Part shown: in pieces, positions 36,917 through 48,232 of the stretch
How the letters are laid out: each line of letters starts with the position of its first letter
How positions within the stretch are numbered: the stretch's first letter is position 1
Origin: Guillardia theta CCMP2712
Lineage: Eukaryota; Cryptophyceae; Pyrenomonadales; Geminigeraceae
Length of the DNA stretch: 64,000 bases
Assembly (NCBI RefSeq): GCF_000315625.1
Contig: NW_005434667.1
Coordinates: 541,423-605,422 of the forward strand
Reading direction: 5' to 3'
The notes under the pieces: model-generated
The model's input: the letters and a program-made list of their open reading frames with translations, nothing else
What the model was told of the DNA's origin: nothing
The model's database searches: none
Position numbers and translations under genes: made by a program

Positions 36917-39330
36917 TCAGCTGCAACCCAGCAGGTCAGGCCGACGAGGCTGAGGTTGGCTCAGACTCACATCTCCGATGACCCGAGCAACTTCTTCCGC
37001 CTGCTGCAGGGAGCTCGCCGCAGTTACAGTGCACTTCCCTGCTCTTCTTGTCACGGAGTAGGGATTTGAGGAGGGGGAGAGGGAAGGTGCCTGTGGGGAA
37101 GATGTTGACAAACACATTGTTCGACGCGTCTGTCAGGCAGTCCTTGTTCACGTAGACGCCCAGCCCCTTACCCACAGTCAGCCTCCTCTCGCACACTCGA
37201 CCTATCCTCACTGTCACACCTGAAAGCGGTTGACCTTCTGCTTGATGTCTGCCTTGGGTACGTGAACCTTGCACACGCGCGAGCTGTTGTCAGGATGGCT
37301 CAGCTGCAAGTCCAGGTCACTTAGCAATGGGAGGCCACACAACCGGCACCAGAAGCCGAAGCTCTTCCATATCCACCGTGAATCCTTTCTCGCGGAACCC
37401 AAGATCAAAAACTCCTACGAGGCTGGTTTAGAAGAGTGCAGACAAGGCTAGGGACTGGTTGCTACCGAGAATGGACTCTTTCTCAAGGCGAACCTGTTCA
37501 TGCGTCAAGTACGATATCAACACACCTAACACGGAGATACATTGACCGGCGCATCGAGACACAACTTGTGGAGCCAGTTGGGGTTCCCCTCACCCTTTGC
37601 GAGACAAGAATCAGGAGGAAACGAGGCGCAGCTCCTCTTCAAGGAGAAATCAGAACCTGCAGGAGAGAAGCAGCTATCCCATCATTTACTGCAAACTCCA
37701 AGTCAGCTTCATCCAACGAACCTCTCACTTGATACCGATGCGGCTAACACAGTTTGCAACAACCTTGCAAGCAGTAAGTGACATCTCACCATCCCTGCGA
37801 TCCCGAGTTATTCATCTCGTGCGCAAAATGGCACTTCCTCACCGGCAACCAGCAGTCTGGAGCCGCCCAGTCTTGAAGACTTTCACACTGACGTGATCAA
37901 ACCCTCCAGGTAGCGACCTAGTTTGCGTAAGAATGAATGTTGCCGGTAGTAATAACCTTACATCGAAACGAAGCAGCAATGGTCAAACTTGTTTGCTGAT
38001 CTTGCCTTGTTCTTTGATTCAGATTGACCTTTCTTTTTCCTTGGCTGTAAAGCAGTAGGTCAACGGATTCTTGTCGTATTCGTGCAGGTTTCATCCATTA
38101 CCACTCCACGGGTATTGTCGCCCCAGCGAACACAAGTGACGTAGTTGTCGACAGGACAACGCAGGAAAAACTGCCAAGAACAATTATCGTTAAGAAGACT
38201 AGCACCTTGTCGGTCTGCAAATCAAGCACCTGCTCCAGATCTATCGTCACAGCGCCTTGCGGAAGGTCAGGTGGAAGAAGCATGCAGATTCCAACGTTGC
38301 TGTTCTCCTCGAAAGGGCTTTCAACGCATTCGTCACACTCCTTGGATTGACAAGAATGCACGGTCATCACCTTGGTGACGGGTAGACAGTTCCACTCATA
38401 GTGCGCCGGGTATGACCGTCCAGCTTCTTCACAGGCTGCATAAAGAAGCGGTCAAACCGATGGTTGACGCTTGTATCATTCACCTGCGGCTTGCGAATGG
38501 ATGCAGCGTTTTCATGCATGTTGATATCAAGACTTGCCCTTCTGACCTGAGATTGAACATGAATCACGAGGAAGCCCTCGGAAAATCGATCAATTTTTGC
38601 TTACTTGATGCAAGAACGATGCAACTTCAATAACGTCCTACGGTCGAGTTCACATACAGGATCAAATTCCAGATTTAAGAGCCGGGGGAGTGGGAGGGAG
38701 GCTAGGGAGGAGAGGATGAGAGAACATTGCTATGAACCAAACCTGTTTCAACTGATCTCGCTTCTTCGATTCATCTTCCATTGCCTTGCGTTGCTGCAAA
38801 GCGTACCAAATCAGCAATTAACAATCATTTGGTATGAGATGTATAGCAAAAACCTGTTCGATTTCAATCAGCGTCGGTCGTCCTTCTGTAGCACCCCCGC
38901 CAAAATTGAACGAGCTCCCTCGAAATGTGAAGGATCCATTCGCCATATTGAAAGAGTTTCCTCGGCTCCGAGATTCAAACAATCCTAGGCTGCCAAACAG
39001 ATCCCATGAAGACCGGCGCGATTGCTGTTGAGGTTGCTGAGATAGTGACTGCAACTGCTGCTGCTGCTGCTGCTGCTGCAGTTGGGGCTGCAGTTGCTGT
39101 TGCTGTTGTTGCTGCATGAAATCCAAGCCTTCCGTTGCAGACGCTCTCCTGTAGAATATCAAATTAATGCTTTGATGGCAAGAACTGAAAAACAGACCTG
39201 CTGCCCCCAAAAGGAAGGACCGACGATGCACGTCTAATCGCATCAAACATCAAATCATGGTTTGGTAAGCGAAGTTCACCTACCTCAGTAACGCTGAAGC
39301 AACATTGCTGGCATGAGCAAAGATTCCTTT

Positions 39331-39364
<34 letters not shown>

Positions 39365-40148
39365 AGGGAAGATGACTGTGCCTAAAGAGGTATTACTCCG
39401 CATGCCCCGAAGTCGTCAAACAACGCACTGTTTGAGACTGCAGGATCGATTTAATATCATTCGGATCAGAGCTCCCTGTAGTGAACATCGCACCGAAGTC
39501 CTGGAGAAACATTCCATTCAGATCAAGACATCGAGAGAGTGAAAAGCTCACTGGCTCAAAGTCAATTTCAGCTGACCCAAACATTTGCTGCATAGCAGGA
39601 TCTGTGTGTGTGTTTCGAGCAGCATTTTTTCTCTTGGAGCCAACTTCACCACCAGATTGAATATTCCTGTTCTGAAAATTCTGCTGATATACATTTTGCT
39701 GGTTTACATTGTTTGTGCTATTCCATAAACCGTCTTGAGAGTTCATGGTTAGACCTGGATCTTCCACAACCTGGTCGGGTTCAACGAGAGGTAAGATCTC
39801 CGAAATTGAGAAGCTTCTTGTGCCATGAGGTGCCATATTGGTTGGACGTCTTGATACATCTTGATTCTGAAAACATTTGTTCAAAGATTGTGGAAAATTG
39901 CTTCAAAGATGAACCTGAATCGGAAGGTCCATTCTTGCATTCTGCATGGCATCTTGCCCCCAAAGTCCATCAAGCCAGTCTTCAATCGTTGATTCTCCCC
40001 GATTTCCGTTGGCATCGCTCAACCATCTTGAGGCAGAACTTCGACGCCTTAGACTCATTCCACCATTTTGGTTAAACGCATCAGAATTGTCCGTTCCCTC
40101 CATGGAAAATCGTCTTGAATTGTTGTACATGATGTGTCTACAAGACAA
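36917..40148 (-). CDS. Q-rich protein with C-terminal TBP-like double-repeat domain
   Basis: A multi-exon minus-strand gene. Near the start (Met at 40148) it has STIEDWLDGLWGQD, then a poly-Q tract (about 39310-39365) and a second Q-rich tract (39040-39115). Four Arg-Arg-x-Ser-type motifs occur (RRRSSAS, RRASSV, RRASAT, SRRSSW), typical of AGC-kinase sites. The downstream half contains SVKVFKTGRLQTAGC-like, VFDLGFREKGFTVDMEELRL, NNVFVNIFPTG and GKCTVTAASSLQQAEEVARV segments. Their order and form recall the two half-repeats of TATA-binding-protein-like domains. The last intron (37090-37039) has a GC donor. One junction near 38440 could not be put in frame, so this may be two genes or contain a sequence error. 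Function is inferred only: DNA-binding or transcription. Confidence 0.5.
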
Positions 40149-43100
40149 AGAAACGTCAATGCAACAAACGTTTTACACTAATATCCACCTTTAAACCTCA
40201 CAGAGGTCGCCAGGAACTGCCCCCCTGAGTCGTTACAGTACCCTATTGAAACCCTCAACTGCAAATCATTGTTAGTGCCAGGTCAATTACGACATGTTCC
40301 AAATCTAGGATGCCTGTTGGCAAGCTACAAAACAACAGCGGCTGGTTCACTAGCATAACATGGATTTCTTGATAAGCTAAGAATCAATTCAAATGTCATG
40401 GTGGCTCTGCTCACAGACAGGGCATAAGTACACTTTTTTCTAGATCACATCTGAAGCAACCAGGTTGCATGTTGTTAGCTCATCCTAGCAACCCTTCCTG
40501 ATGTTCGTGTTGATCGCACAAGAAGGTCCAATCCTCACATGTGGAACTCAAACAAGAATTCGCAATTTTTAAGTGATTTCGATGGAAATCCACGTCCCTG
40601 TTCCGATCTCCTAAACCCTCAGCATAGACTGCTCAAACATGACATCCACAAATATCCAACACTTTCATAACCATCTACTTCTTGGAGCTACATCTCCACC
40701 TCGTTTATCTGTCCTTGTGCTCAAAGCTCCGGATTCTAGATGCTTACTCTGTGCCTGCTACCAACCTACAATTCTGTGTCGAGTGCGAATAACATGAATC
40801 CGTCGCTGAATCTTCATCCGCAGGCCTAATATCTTCTTGTTTTTCTAACATATGCATATTCATAGGGTCTATGATACAAAAAAATATGTCTGTCCCAGCA
40901 TATGTTCCCCCATCAACTAAATCATCAACTGTGACCACCGAATGACTCATCAACCCCGCATCCTTCCCACACCCTTATCTTCTCCTGCCTCGTTATAAAA
41001 CCAGCTCATGCTCCTGATCGCGTCAAAATCCCTGATCCATGTATTGCCCCAGCATTAGTCCGCAGCCTCTCCCCTCCCTGCATTCCTTCGCATCTCTATC
41101 CCTATGCGCATTTTCGATCTGCGCCGCCTTGCTTCCCATTTCCCCCCGTTCCACCCCTCCCTTTTCACCCCACCCCCTATTTTTCCTTTCTTATCACCCC
41201 TTGTTTCCCAGACAGGACTACACCCATTGACTACCCTACCTACCTTAACCTCTTTCCGTCCTATCCGACCCCTGAGCCCCCACCCTCTCTGCCTACCCCT
41301 GGGCTATCAATCACACCCCACTCTTCCCAACAAGCCATGTTCTACCACCGGTGTCTTGACTATCCCTACCCCTACCTTTCAAGTCCCACTGGTGCTTTTC
41401 CTGCCAATGACCACCCGTAGATCCTAGACCATTGACTACCCTACCAATGGTCATTGTCCAAAATGCCTAGGAGGACCCGTGCATATCTCACCCCCATCCT
41501 AATAGACGCTCAGTACCTGAACAAGGTTCAGAATATCTGATGCACCCCCACCTCCTTCCTTAAGTACCCCCACCATCTTTATCTAATCACCCCACCCATT
41601 CTATAGAATTCATTAGAGCACCCACCCCTCACCATCAGCCGTTACACATATTCCGGCATACTACCAGGGTGGGAATCATTCGAACACCCACCACTCATAA
41701 TTATTGACTAGTACCCTACCTCCACTCTCGTGGTACCCCCAGATGTAGTCTTCAATAACAAGGGGTAGTCCTTGTCATGTTCAGCCTCACCACCTTATCA
41801 ATACAGACCACCCTACCCTATTTGTTTCCTCAAATGATGGTCATTGAACCCGGTGATGAAGGAACACCCCACCAAACACTACGGACTTTACTCCTGCAGG
41901 GCCTCCATACCTACCCCACCCCCAATGGTCCTTCCGACTCCCTAAAATGGTCGGTCTGTTTTATAACCCACCCCTATATATCTCCTTTGGCAGGGTTATG
42001 TGTCAGTTGGGGTACACCCACCCCCAATATGGGAAGTCTCTTCACCACCGGGTGTTTTTAGTGTCAAATAGGGGGACCTGACGAGATGGGGTCAACCAAA
42101 GAGAGCTCATAGCTGGTGGGTAGTTCATTGAGGCGAATGGAGGCTACCTAAGAGGGGGGGGGGTTTCCACAGAGGTCAACGAAGCAAGAGTTGGGGGGGT
42201 TGTGTAGATACCCGAGGCGTAGGTCGCCCCCACCCCCCACCCTTCAGTAGTGTGTCCCAGTACTCAAAGTTTTAGTCAGTTTCCGAACGGTTCGGCGGCC
42301 GCTCGGGGGCCGGGCCCGCCGGGCCCGTGGCGCACTGACTGCCAGACTGCCCGGCACTCTCAGCCGGAAGCCTGCCGGTATCATATCCGGCCAGCCCGGC
42401 GGTTTAAAAGCAGTTTGTGACTCCGACAGAACTCTTCAAGTCCGGGCCGCCGGTCGTACATCATCCGAAAGGCTTTAACATGCGACCGTCAGCCGGTACT
42501 ACGGTAACTAACCGTGAACGGAGTTCAAGTGCTCAGAGTCCGAGTTCGACTCGGCCTCGGAGGGTCCGCGGCCAGGCTCCCGGTCGACGCCGGGCCCTGC
42601 CGTCACGGAAGTTGACGACTCGGACGGTCCGGCCCGGGAGCCTCACTGCCGCTGAGCGGCCGGCCCCGGTCTCAGGCCCCGGGCGGCCCTGCCGCGGCCG
42701 GGCCCGGCCTTTCCGAAGGTTGGACTGAGCGGGGATGTGGACAAGAATCGTGATATGCAAGAGGAGGTGGGGAAGGAGGAGGTTGACTTGTTGATCGCTG
42801 GGTCGCTTCCTCTAACGCTATCCGAGGCTAGCATCATCCCCTCCTCTGAGAGTCCTGTTTCTTGCTGCTCCTCCTGACTTCCTCTGCATGCTCCTCGTCC
42901 TTCTCTTGCCCTCGAACTGCTTCTCTCCCGACCTACACTTGTACTGATGGCGCTGATATTTACTTCATCTTCTCTTCTGAAAGTCTTGCATCGTTATTCT
43001 CATCATGTGGCATATCTATACAATCTTTGTTTCTCCTCTAAGGACCCCCCATTCAATGCATGCCCTATCCTCAATTCAATGATTGTGGACTCGCTATTCT

Positions 43101-43586
43101 TCATAGCAAACCCATCGGCTCCTCTTCACTGTCTACATATCTCTAGAGGATCGTTCAATCATTATATGCAGGGAACATCTGTCCTTGAACTCTCTGCTTT
43201 CACGTTCACTCTGAACCTTCTTCTCTGCCTTATTGCTGGTTCTCCATCGAATTTTGGTACCCCTTCGGAGGTCCTGAATTTTGTCCCTCCCCCCCGCCCT
43301 CGTCTGTGTTCACTTCCATGCTTCTTTGATACTTTCTTCCTCCTGCTGCTGCACCTCCTAGACTTTCATTGTTTTTTCATATTTATCGTCTGATCTCTGC
43401 TCCTTGCATTCTCGAACCTTGCCAACCAAAATGAGACACAAGTTCTCTGTGAATTCCACCTTTGGCTAATGGTTTGAATTTTGCATTACTGTTTCTGTCA
43501 GTATCCCCTCCCCTCCCCTCTGCATTTGCCCTATCTTGATCTTCATGCTCTCTTCTGATCATGGATGACAAAGTCAGCACTCAGTT
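40149..43586. repeat. Gene-poor region: CACCC block (41210-42260) then GC-rich block (42290-42720)
   Basis: 40149-41040 shows nothing definite. 41040-42260 is dominated by plus-strand CCACCCC, CCCTACC and CACCCCC words. 42290-42720 is extremely GC-rich (GGCCGG, GGGCCCG). A frame at 42947-43393 encodes 148 aa of biased F/L/S composition with no family match and is probably not a gene. Confidence 0.55.
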
Positions 43587-43955
43587 TTGAAAGATGAAAA
43601 AGACCTCACGCAATGCCGTATGCAAAGGAAGATAGGCGATAGTGTCGAGAGTTGTTTGGTCACAAATTCAAGGAAGGAATCCTTTTTGATTCAAAGAAGT
43701 AAGCAGTTAATCTTAGCACGCATGACAGTTCTTTCGTTGTCTGTTTTGTTCCTTTATCTCCTCGTCCAAGGCCTAATTCAGATTTCAGATGTCAAAATCC
43801 AAAATCATCCACGTGCCGACTATCCTGTGACACTGAATACAAGATGGAGTGATCAAGGAGAGACTTTTTCCTCATCAGATGAACAACCACTCACTTCCTT
43901 GGAGAGACAACATGGCTGGGATTGCGTGGAGAATGGCTCGAGATCAGGTGATTGA
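43587..43955 (+). CDS. Uncertain small protein with one hydrophobic segment
   Basis: An uninterrupted 122-aa frame with normal composition. A basic N-terminus is followed by a membrane-like segment (TVLSLSVLFLYLLVQGLIQI) and a polar tail. No homologue or exon partner is recognised. It might be a first exon of a larger gene or a chance frame. Confidence 0.25.
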   Translation: MKDEKDLTQCRMQRKIGDSVESCLVTNSRKESFLIQRSKQLILARMTVLSLSVLFLYLLVQGLIQISDVKIQNHPRADYPVTLNTRWSDQGETFSSSDEQPLTSLERQHGWDCVENGSRSGD

Positions 43956-44150
43956 GAGTACGCAGGACGACAGGGTATGATGATGGTGTGATTTATCAGT
44001 ATGACAACAACCGTGATGACACACAAATGCGACCAGCCGGGCGAGCTCAAAGGGTGGAGTGAGTTTGCATCAACTTTGGTGATCGCATCTCCTCCAACTC
44101 ATTGTCGTTGGTTCCAGTTGGAATACAAGGCAAAGGTCGGACCTGATGTT

Positions 44151-44900
44151 TCAGAACATGTCTGCGCGGGAGGCCTTGAGGTCCTGCCAGAGGTCCGATA
44201 GCTTCTTCGTTTTTCTCACGTGAATGTTCAGGTTGCAAAGGCAAGCGGCAAATGTTCGGGGGGTCTGGAGCGTGATGGTGACTTGCATTTCCATTCCTTT
44301 TCGTCCTTCGCAACCACCCACCCCCTCAACCCTTCCATCGCATCCTTGCCAAACCCCCACCCTTTTATCTTCCTGCCTCTTGCTGTCTTTCTCTCCAATC
44401 CTCCCTGTGATTTCCCTGTTAGATTGTCGTCATGGTCTGGATGGCGCTACTGCATCACACGTTTCGCTTCGCGACGGTCTCACTTCTTCGCTGCTTTGGC
44501 GAACTTGTAATCGATTTCAATCAGATCACCTTGCTGCACTCATACGCCACCATCCTTCCCATGGAGCTTCGATATCTTGACTGGGCTGCAAGGGGATACA
44601 TGTGATTGACCTCTCTCTCTGCCGTTTCCCACTCGCTGCGGCTGTGACGTGGCCATACCAGGAGCCGCATCTTCATGATGAGGGATCTTGTTAACTTTCC
44701 TGACAACGAGCTGGGAAACGAAATTCAGTTTAGACACCAACATGACCCTGAGTGAGAACCCTTTGCGTTGGAGCTTCGGCCGGGTGGCCTGCTTGCCTAA
44801 CGGGTGCTCCAGGTTCAGGAGCGGAAAGAAGACGCGATCTTTGCGGGTCTTCGATGTGCCTCTCTCGCGGTATGAGTGTCCTTCCCCTCCACCTTCACAC
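44151..44900 (-). CDS. Partial gene model, unrecognised protein
   Basis: Minus-strand exons with protein-like composition. About 44880-44690 reads through RVFFPLLNLEHPLGKQATRP and LNFVSQLVVRKVNKIPHHED to a GT donor. About 44560-44510 reads GDLIEIDYKFAKAAKK. About 44270-44151 reads VTITLQTPRTFAACLCNLNI and ends SDLWQDLKASRADMF with a stop. Phases between the last two pieces do not join cleanly, and the start is not found. I do not recognise the family. The three pieces probably belong to one gene. Confidence 0.4.
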
Positions 44901-45039
44901 CTGCTCCTGCAGTCCCACCTGTTTTAATCCTTTCCCTCTCGCCCTCCCTCATGCTGCCACTTGTTACTCATCTCCTCGCCCACCTCCTTTCCTGCCTCTT
45001 ACCTCTGCCTCGTGGTTTCTCACTTGCTTCTGCAGCGGG

Positions 45040-45466
45040 ATGAATGCTACCAGAGTCTTCGTCCCGTCCGGACACGCTGAGCCTGCGCACAAGCATCTTC
45101 CCTCCCTCCTCCTTCCAGTGCAGCTGCAGCACCTGAAGGCAGCTGCTCGCTCCTACCCAAAAACATCGCAGGCCACTGAAAAACCGAAGGAAATGAAGGA
45201 TCAGGATCACTTGAAGAGGCAAGACGAAGGAGAGAGGAAGGAGCCGCCGCAGGAGGATGATCCCTCCGTTTGGCAAGAAGCTAGGGGCAGGTCATGGCAA
45301 CACATCGCCAAGCATCAGGTACGTTCCATAGCGGGAGGAGCAGTACTCGTGCAGTCGATGATCCCTGATCATCCGTTGTCAGGCTGCGTTGAAGGAGCAC
45401 ATGAGGGACAACGCTCACGAGTACTCCCACCTCGTCCGTTCGCATGCTGCAGAGGGGCGAGGTTGA
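45040..45466 (+). CDS. Hypothetical two-exon protein
   Basis: Exons 45040-45318 and 45383-45466 join in frame (donor CAG/GTACGT, acceptor TTGTCAG) to 120 aa. The product is hydrophilic and charged, with KRQDEGERKEPPQEDDPSVW and a His-rich end (LKEHMRDNAHEYSHLVRS). No family recognised. It is divergent from the minus-strand model ending at 44151. Good splice signals are the main support. Confidence 0.38.
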
Positions 45467-48232
45467 AGGACAAGGCAAACGGGCGAGGCTCCCCTTCTTA
45501 TTCTTTCAGGTTTGAGCTTTTTAATCGAGCATTGCGGCTCACCCGGCGTGGCCCGTGGCGCGGCACTGCCGTTGGCACGCTTGCCACGGGTGACCGTCCC
45601 AAGCTGACGCTGCCGAAACTGCCACCGTGGCGGCCTGCCGGTGCTGGCCGGGCGGCCCGGCGTCCGTGACATTGGCCGGGCCGCCGGCCGCGCCGGGCCG
45701 GGGCGGCTTCCGGGCGTCCGACGGAGGGCCGGTCACCGGGTCGACCTGACGGATCGCATGCCAGCCGTGCCGCTGAGTCAGATCTGAGCGCCGAGTTAAC
45801 AAAACTCTGCAATGTAGCCTACCGTGGTCAGTGTGACGAAGTGCAGGCCTTCCTAGCCGTCTTGCTAAGGTCCTCTCGTGTCTGGATGCTTGGCCAGTGG
45901 GTTTCACATCCTAGCATACAGTCTATCCCTCATGCAGTGCTCCTCATTGAATTCTGGTTTCCTGCATGGCCGCACTGAAGTAACTCGGGAGCAAACTTGA
46001 AACTGACGGTACCATCGGTCTTGTTGCAGCTAAGGTCGATATGATGTATGCATTACTTTGGCATAGTACTACAAACTGATTATGCTCCGTCACGACCCTT
46101 ACTCAGCCTGGCAGGCTCCCGGAGTCCGATTCCCCGGGGCCCGGCGTAGCCTGACTGGCAGGCCGGGCCGTTGCGCCGGGCAGGCGGCCCCGATCTACTG
46201 AGGGCCCTACCCCGATCTCTACTGGTACCTACCCCTGTATTCCCTAGCTTCCAGTAAACTATTCGAACTCACACCTACCCACCCAAAGGAGGTCGTAAGG
46301 TCCTCATTTGATAGCCTAGGGTTACCACCCCACCCCAGAAACATGTATTCACACCCATTTCATGACCCACCCCTTTTTACTACCTACCTTTCAATTACCA
46401 CCCACCCACCCCTAAACCACCTCCATGCCCTCTATCGACTTTTTTGTTCTCCTGACCACTCGTGTCGCTCCAAATCGAACAGGTAGGGGTCCATCCACCC
46501 CCTGCTTGAAGGGACTTCGTACCCCTGAGGGCCCATAAACTTTTTCAAAAAGTTTTGACAGATGAGGTACCGAGTACCCCACCCTATCATATCCCTCCCC
46601 ACGTTCCTGGTACCCCACCTTAGCTTGTAGGGAACCATGGCCTCTGTTTCACCAATTTTCCCACCCCCACCCTCGTTCCAACCGACCAGCTCCTAATCTT
46701 GACCCCACCCTTGCTAAAGAATTCTTGAGTACCCTCCCCGTCCCAAGACATCACCCACCCACCCCATCAACAAATATGTACCCCACAGACCCAATTTCAG
46801 CCATGGAAGGCACTATCTCAGGACCCCTACTTATTTTCACTACCCCTTCTTTTGTGGGAGCCTTGAAGTAACACCCCTCCAAGCCCCTCATCCGATAACC
46901 CCTGTCGCCTAGTCATATCCACCATACCCTGTTTCTCACCCCCCCTTTTCCCAACCACCCCCCTGTGGGCACCTTAAGTACCCAGTGCCCTCTGTTCCTA
47001 GACCCTTTTCCTACTGTGCTAACCCCCTTCCTTACTACCAACTGCCTTACCACCTACCCCCTTTTACTAACTTTCACCACCCATAACGCACTGAATTGTT
47101 ATCATACCCCTATTTTTGAAGCAAACGATATGGAAAAGTACCTGGTTCTGAATGACCCTACCCACTTCCACAATGACCCTACCCAGTCAGACACCACCCC
47201 ACCCCGTAGCATGAGCGATTTGAGGAGCGCTAGTCGTCATGGCGCGCCCTTGCTCTGACTATAAGCATTACCCTCCCACTCATCCGTCTCATCCTCCTAT
47301 CATGCGTCTACTTTTTGTCTTTGCGATCCTATATCTCACCAATACTTCAACATCTTTTATCCCTGCCATGCTTCTTCCACATCCTGGTAGCTTCGTCTTG
47401 GAAAACAGTTATACTTTGCAACCCGTAGCTGGTCCACATCTTTCACATCATTACTTCCTGTTATGTTTTACCGTCGTATGTCAACTCATTCATGTAAAGA
47501 AGTTGTGTCAAAGTTCCTCACTTCATTTTTCTTCTTCGAAATTCCACGGTTCACCCCAACCTCTCCAAATTCCTCAAACTATTCTTCGAATTTTCCTCTT
47601 TGTCGACAAAGTTTTGAGGGTAACGCTGATGTTGATCTCACTTGGTCCTTGACTTGCATCAATCATACGTGTACAATTTGAGGTTATCAGTACTCTCTGC
47701 TCCTCCTTTTGCCTCTCATGTGATGATTGGTCGTGATGCGTTCCCTGGCACGGTCATTATACTAAGATACGAGTCGGGCACGTTTGAAATCCAGTCTTGT
47801 GTACTCCTCGTAAATCTAAATCATGTCAAATGCGATTTCTGGTAATGCTGTGTGTTGCCCATGTGTGTCTATTCTAGAAACATGTACATGTGGACTTGGT
47901 ACTTTATCCTTGTCTTGGCCGTTGAGTTTTTATCAGCATTTATACAAAGTCTATGATTCGGAAGATTTCTCTTTTTAAATCACTTCTTTTTGCCAGGCGG
48001 ATTTTCCCGTTTGAATGATTGCCACTGGATTGGTTTTCATTCTGGTCTTCATACGGGACAATTGATTCAGCTCTGTAGGTGGAACGATGGAATGTGAGTG
48101 GTGATATTCGTGTGGGTGCAGATTTGAGGGCGGTGAGCATCCAAGGCTCATCAGATACCATCTGCTGAATTCTGTCTCAAAATCTGAGTTCGCATCATCT
48201 TCATTGTGTGATTGCAGAAATACCATATCGAG
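45467..48232. repeat. Gene-poor region: GC-rich blocks and a CACCC block
   Basis: 45535-45780 and 46110-46195 are GC-rich (GGCCGGGC, CCCGGCG words). 46190-47215 is rich in plus-strand ACCCACCC, CTACCC and CACCCC. At 47300-47652 a frame starts with a signal-peptide-like MRLLFVFAILYLTNTSTSF but continues as low-quality F/L/H/S-rich sequence; I rate it a weak gene candidate only. 47680-48232 is unremarkable, apart from an acceptor at about 48217 just before the MYB start. Confidence 0.5.

Noticed and set aside
36917-40148. Idea that the TBP-like domain marks an integrated giant-virus fragment
   Set aside because: The gene is densely spliced with the same short introns as its neighbours, and no other virus-type genes are nearby.
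42947-43393. 148-aa plus-strand frame
   Set aside because: Composition is dominated by F, L, S and P from pyrimidine-rich DNA. There is no domain, signal or splice context.
44752-45669. 305-aa plus-strand frame
   Set aside because: Only its central part (45040-45318) looks like protein. The 5' part is antisense to the minus-strand exons and the 3' part reads through an intron and GC-rich repeat DNA.
46190-47215. Telomere-like origin of the CTACCC-rich blocks
   Set aside because: The words are not in regular tandem order and occur at many internal positions between ordinary genes.
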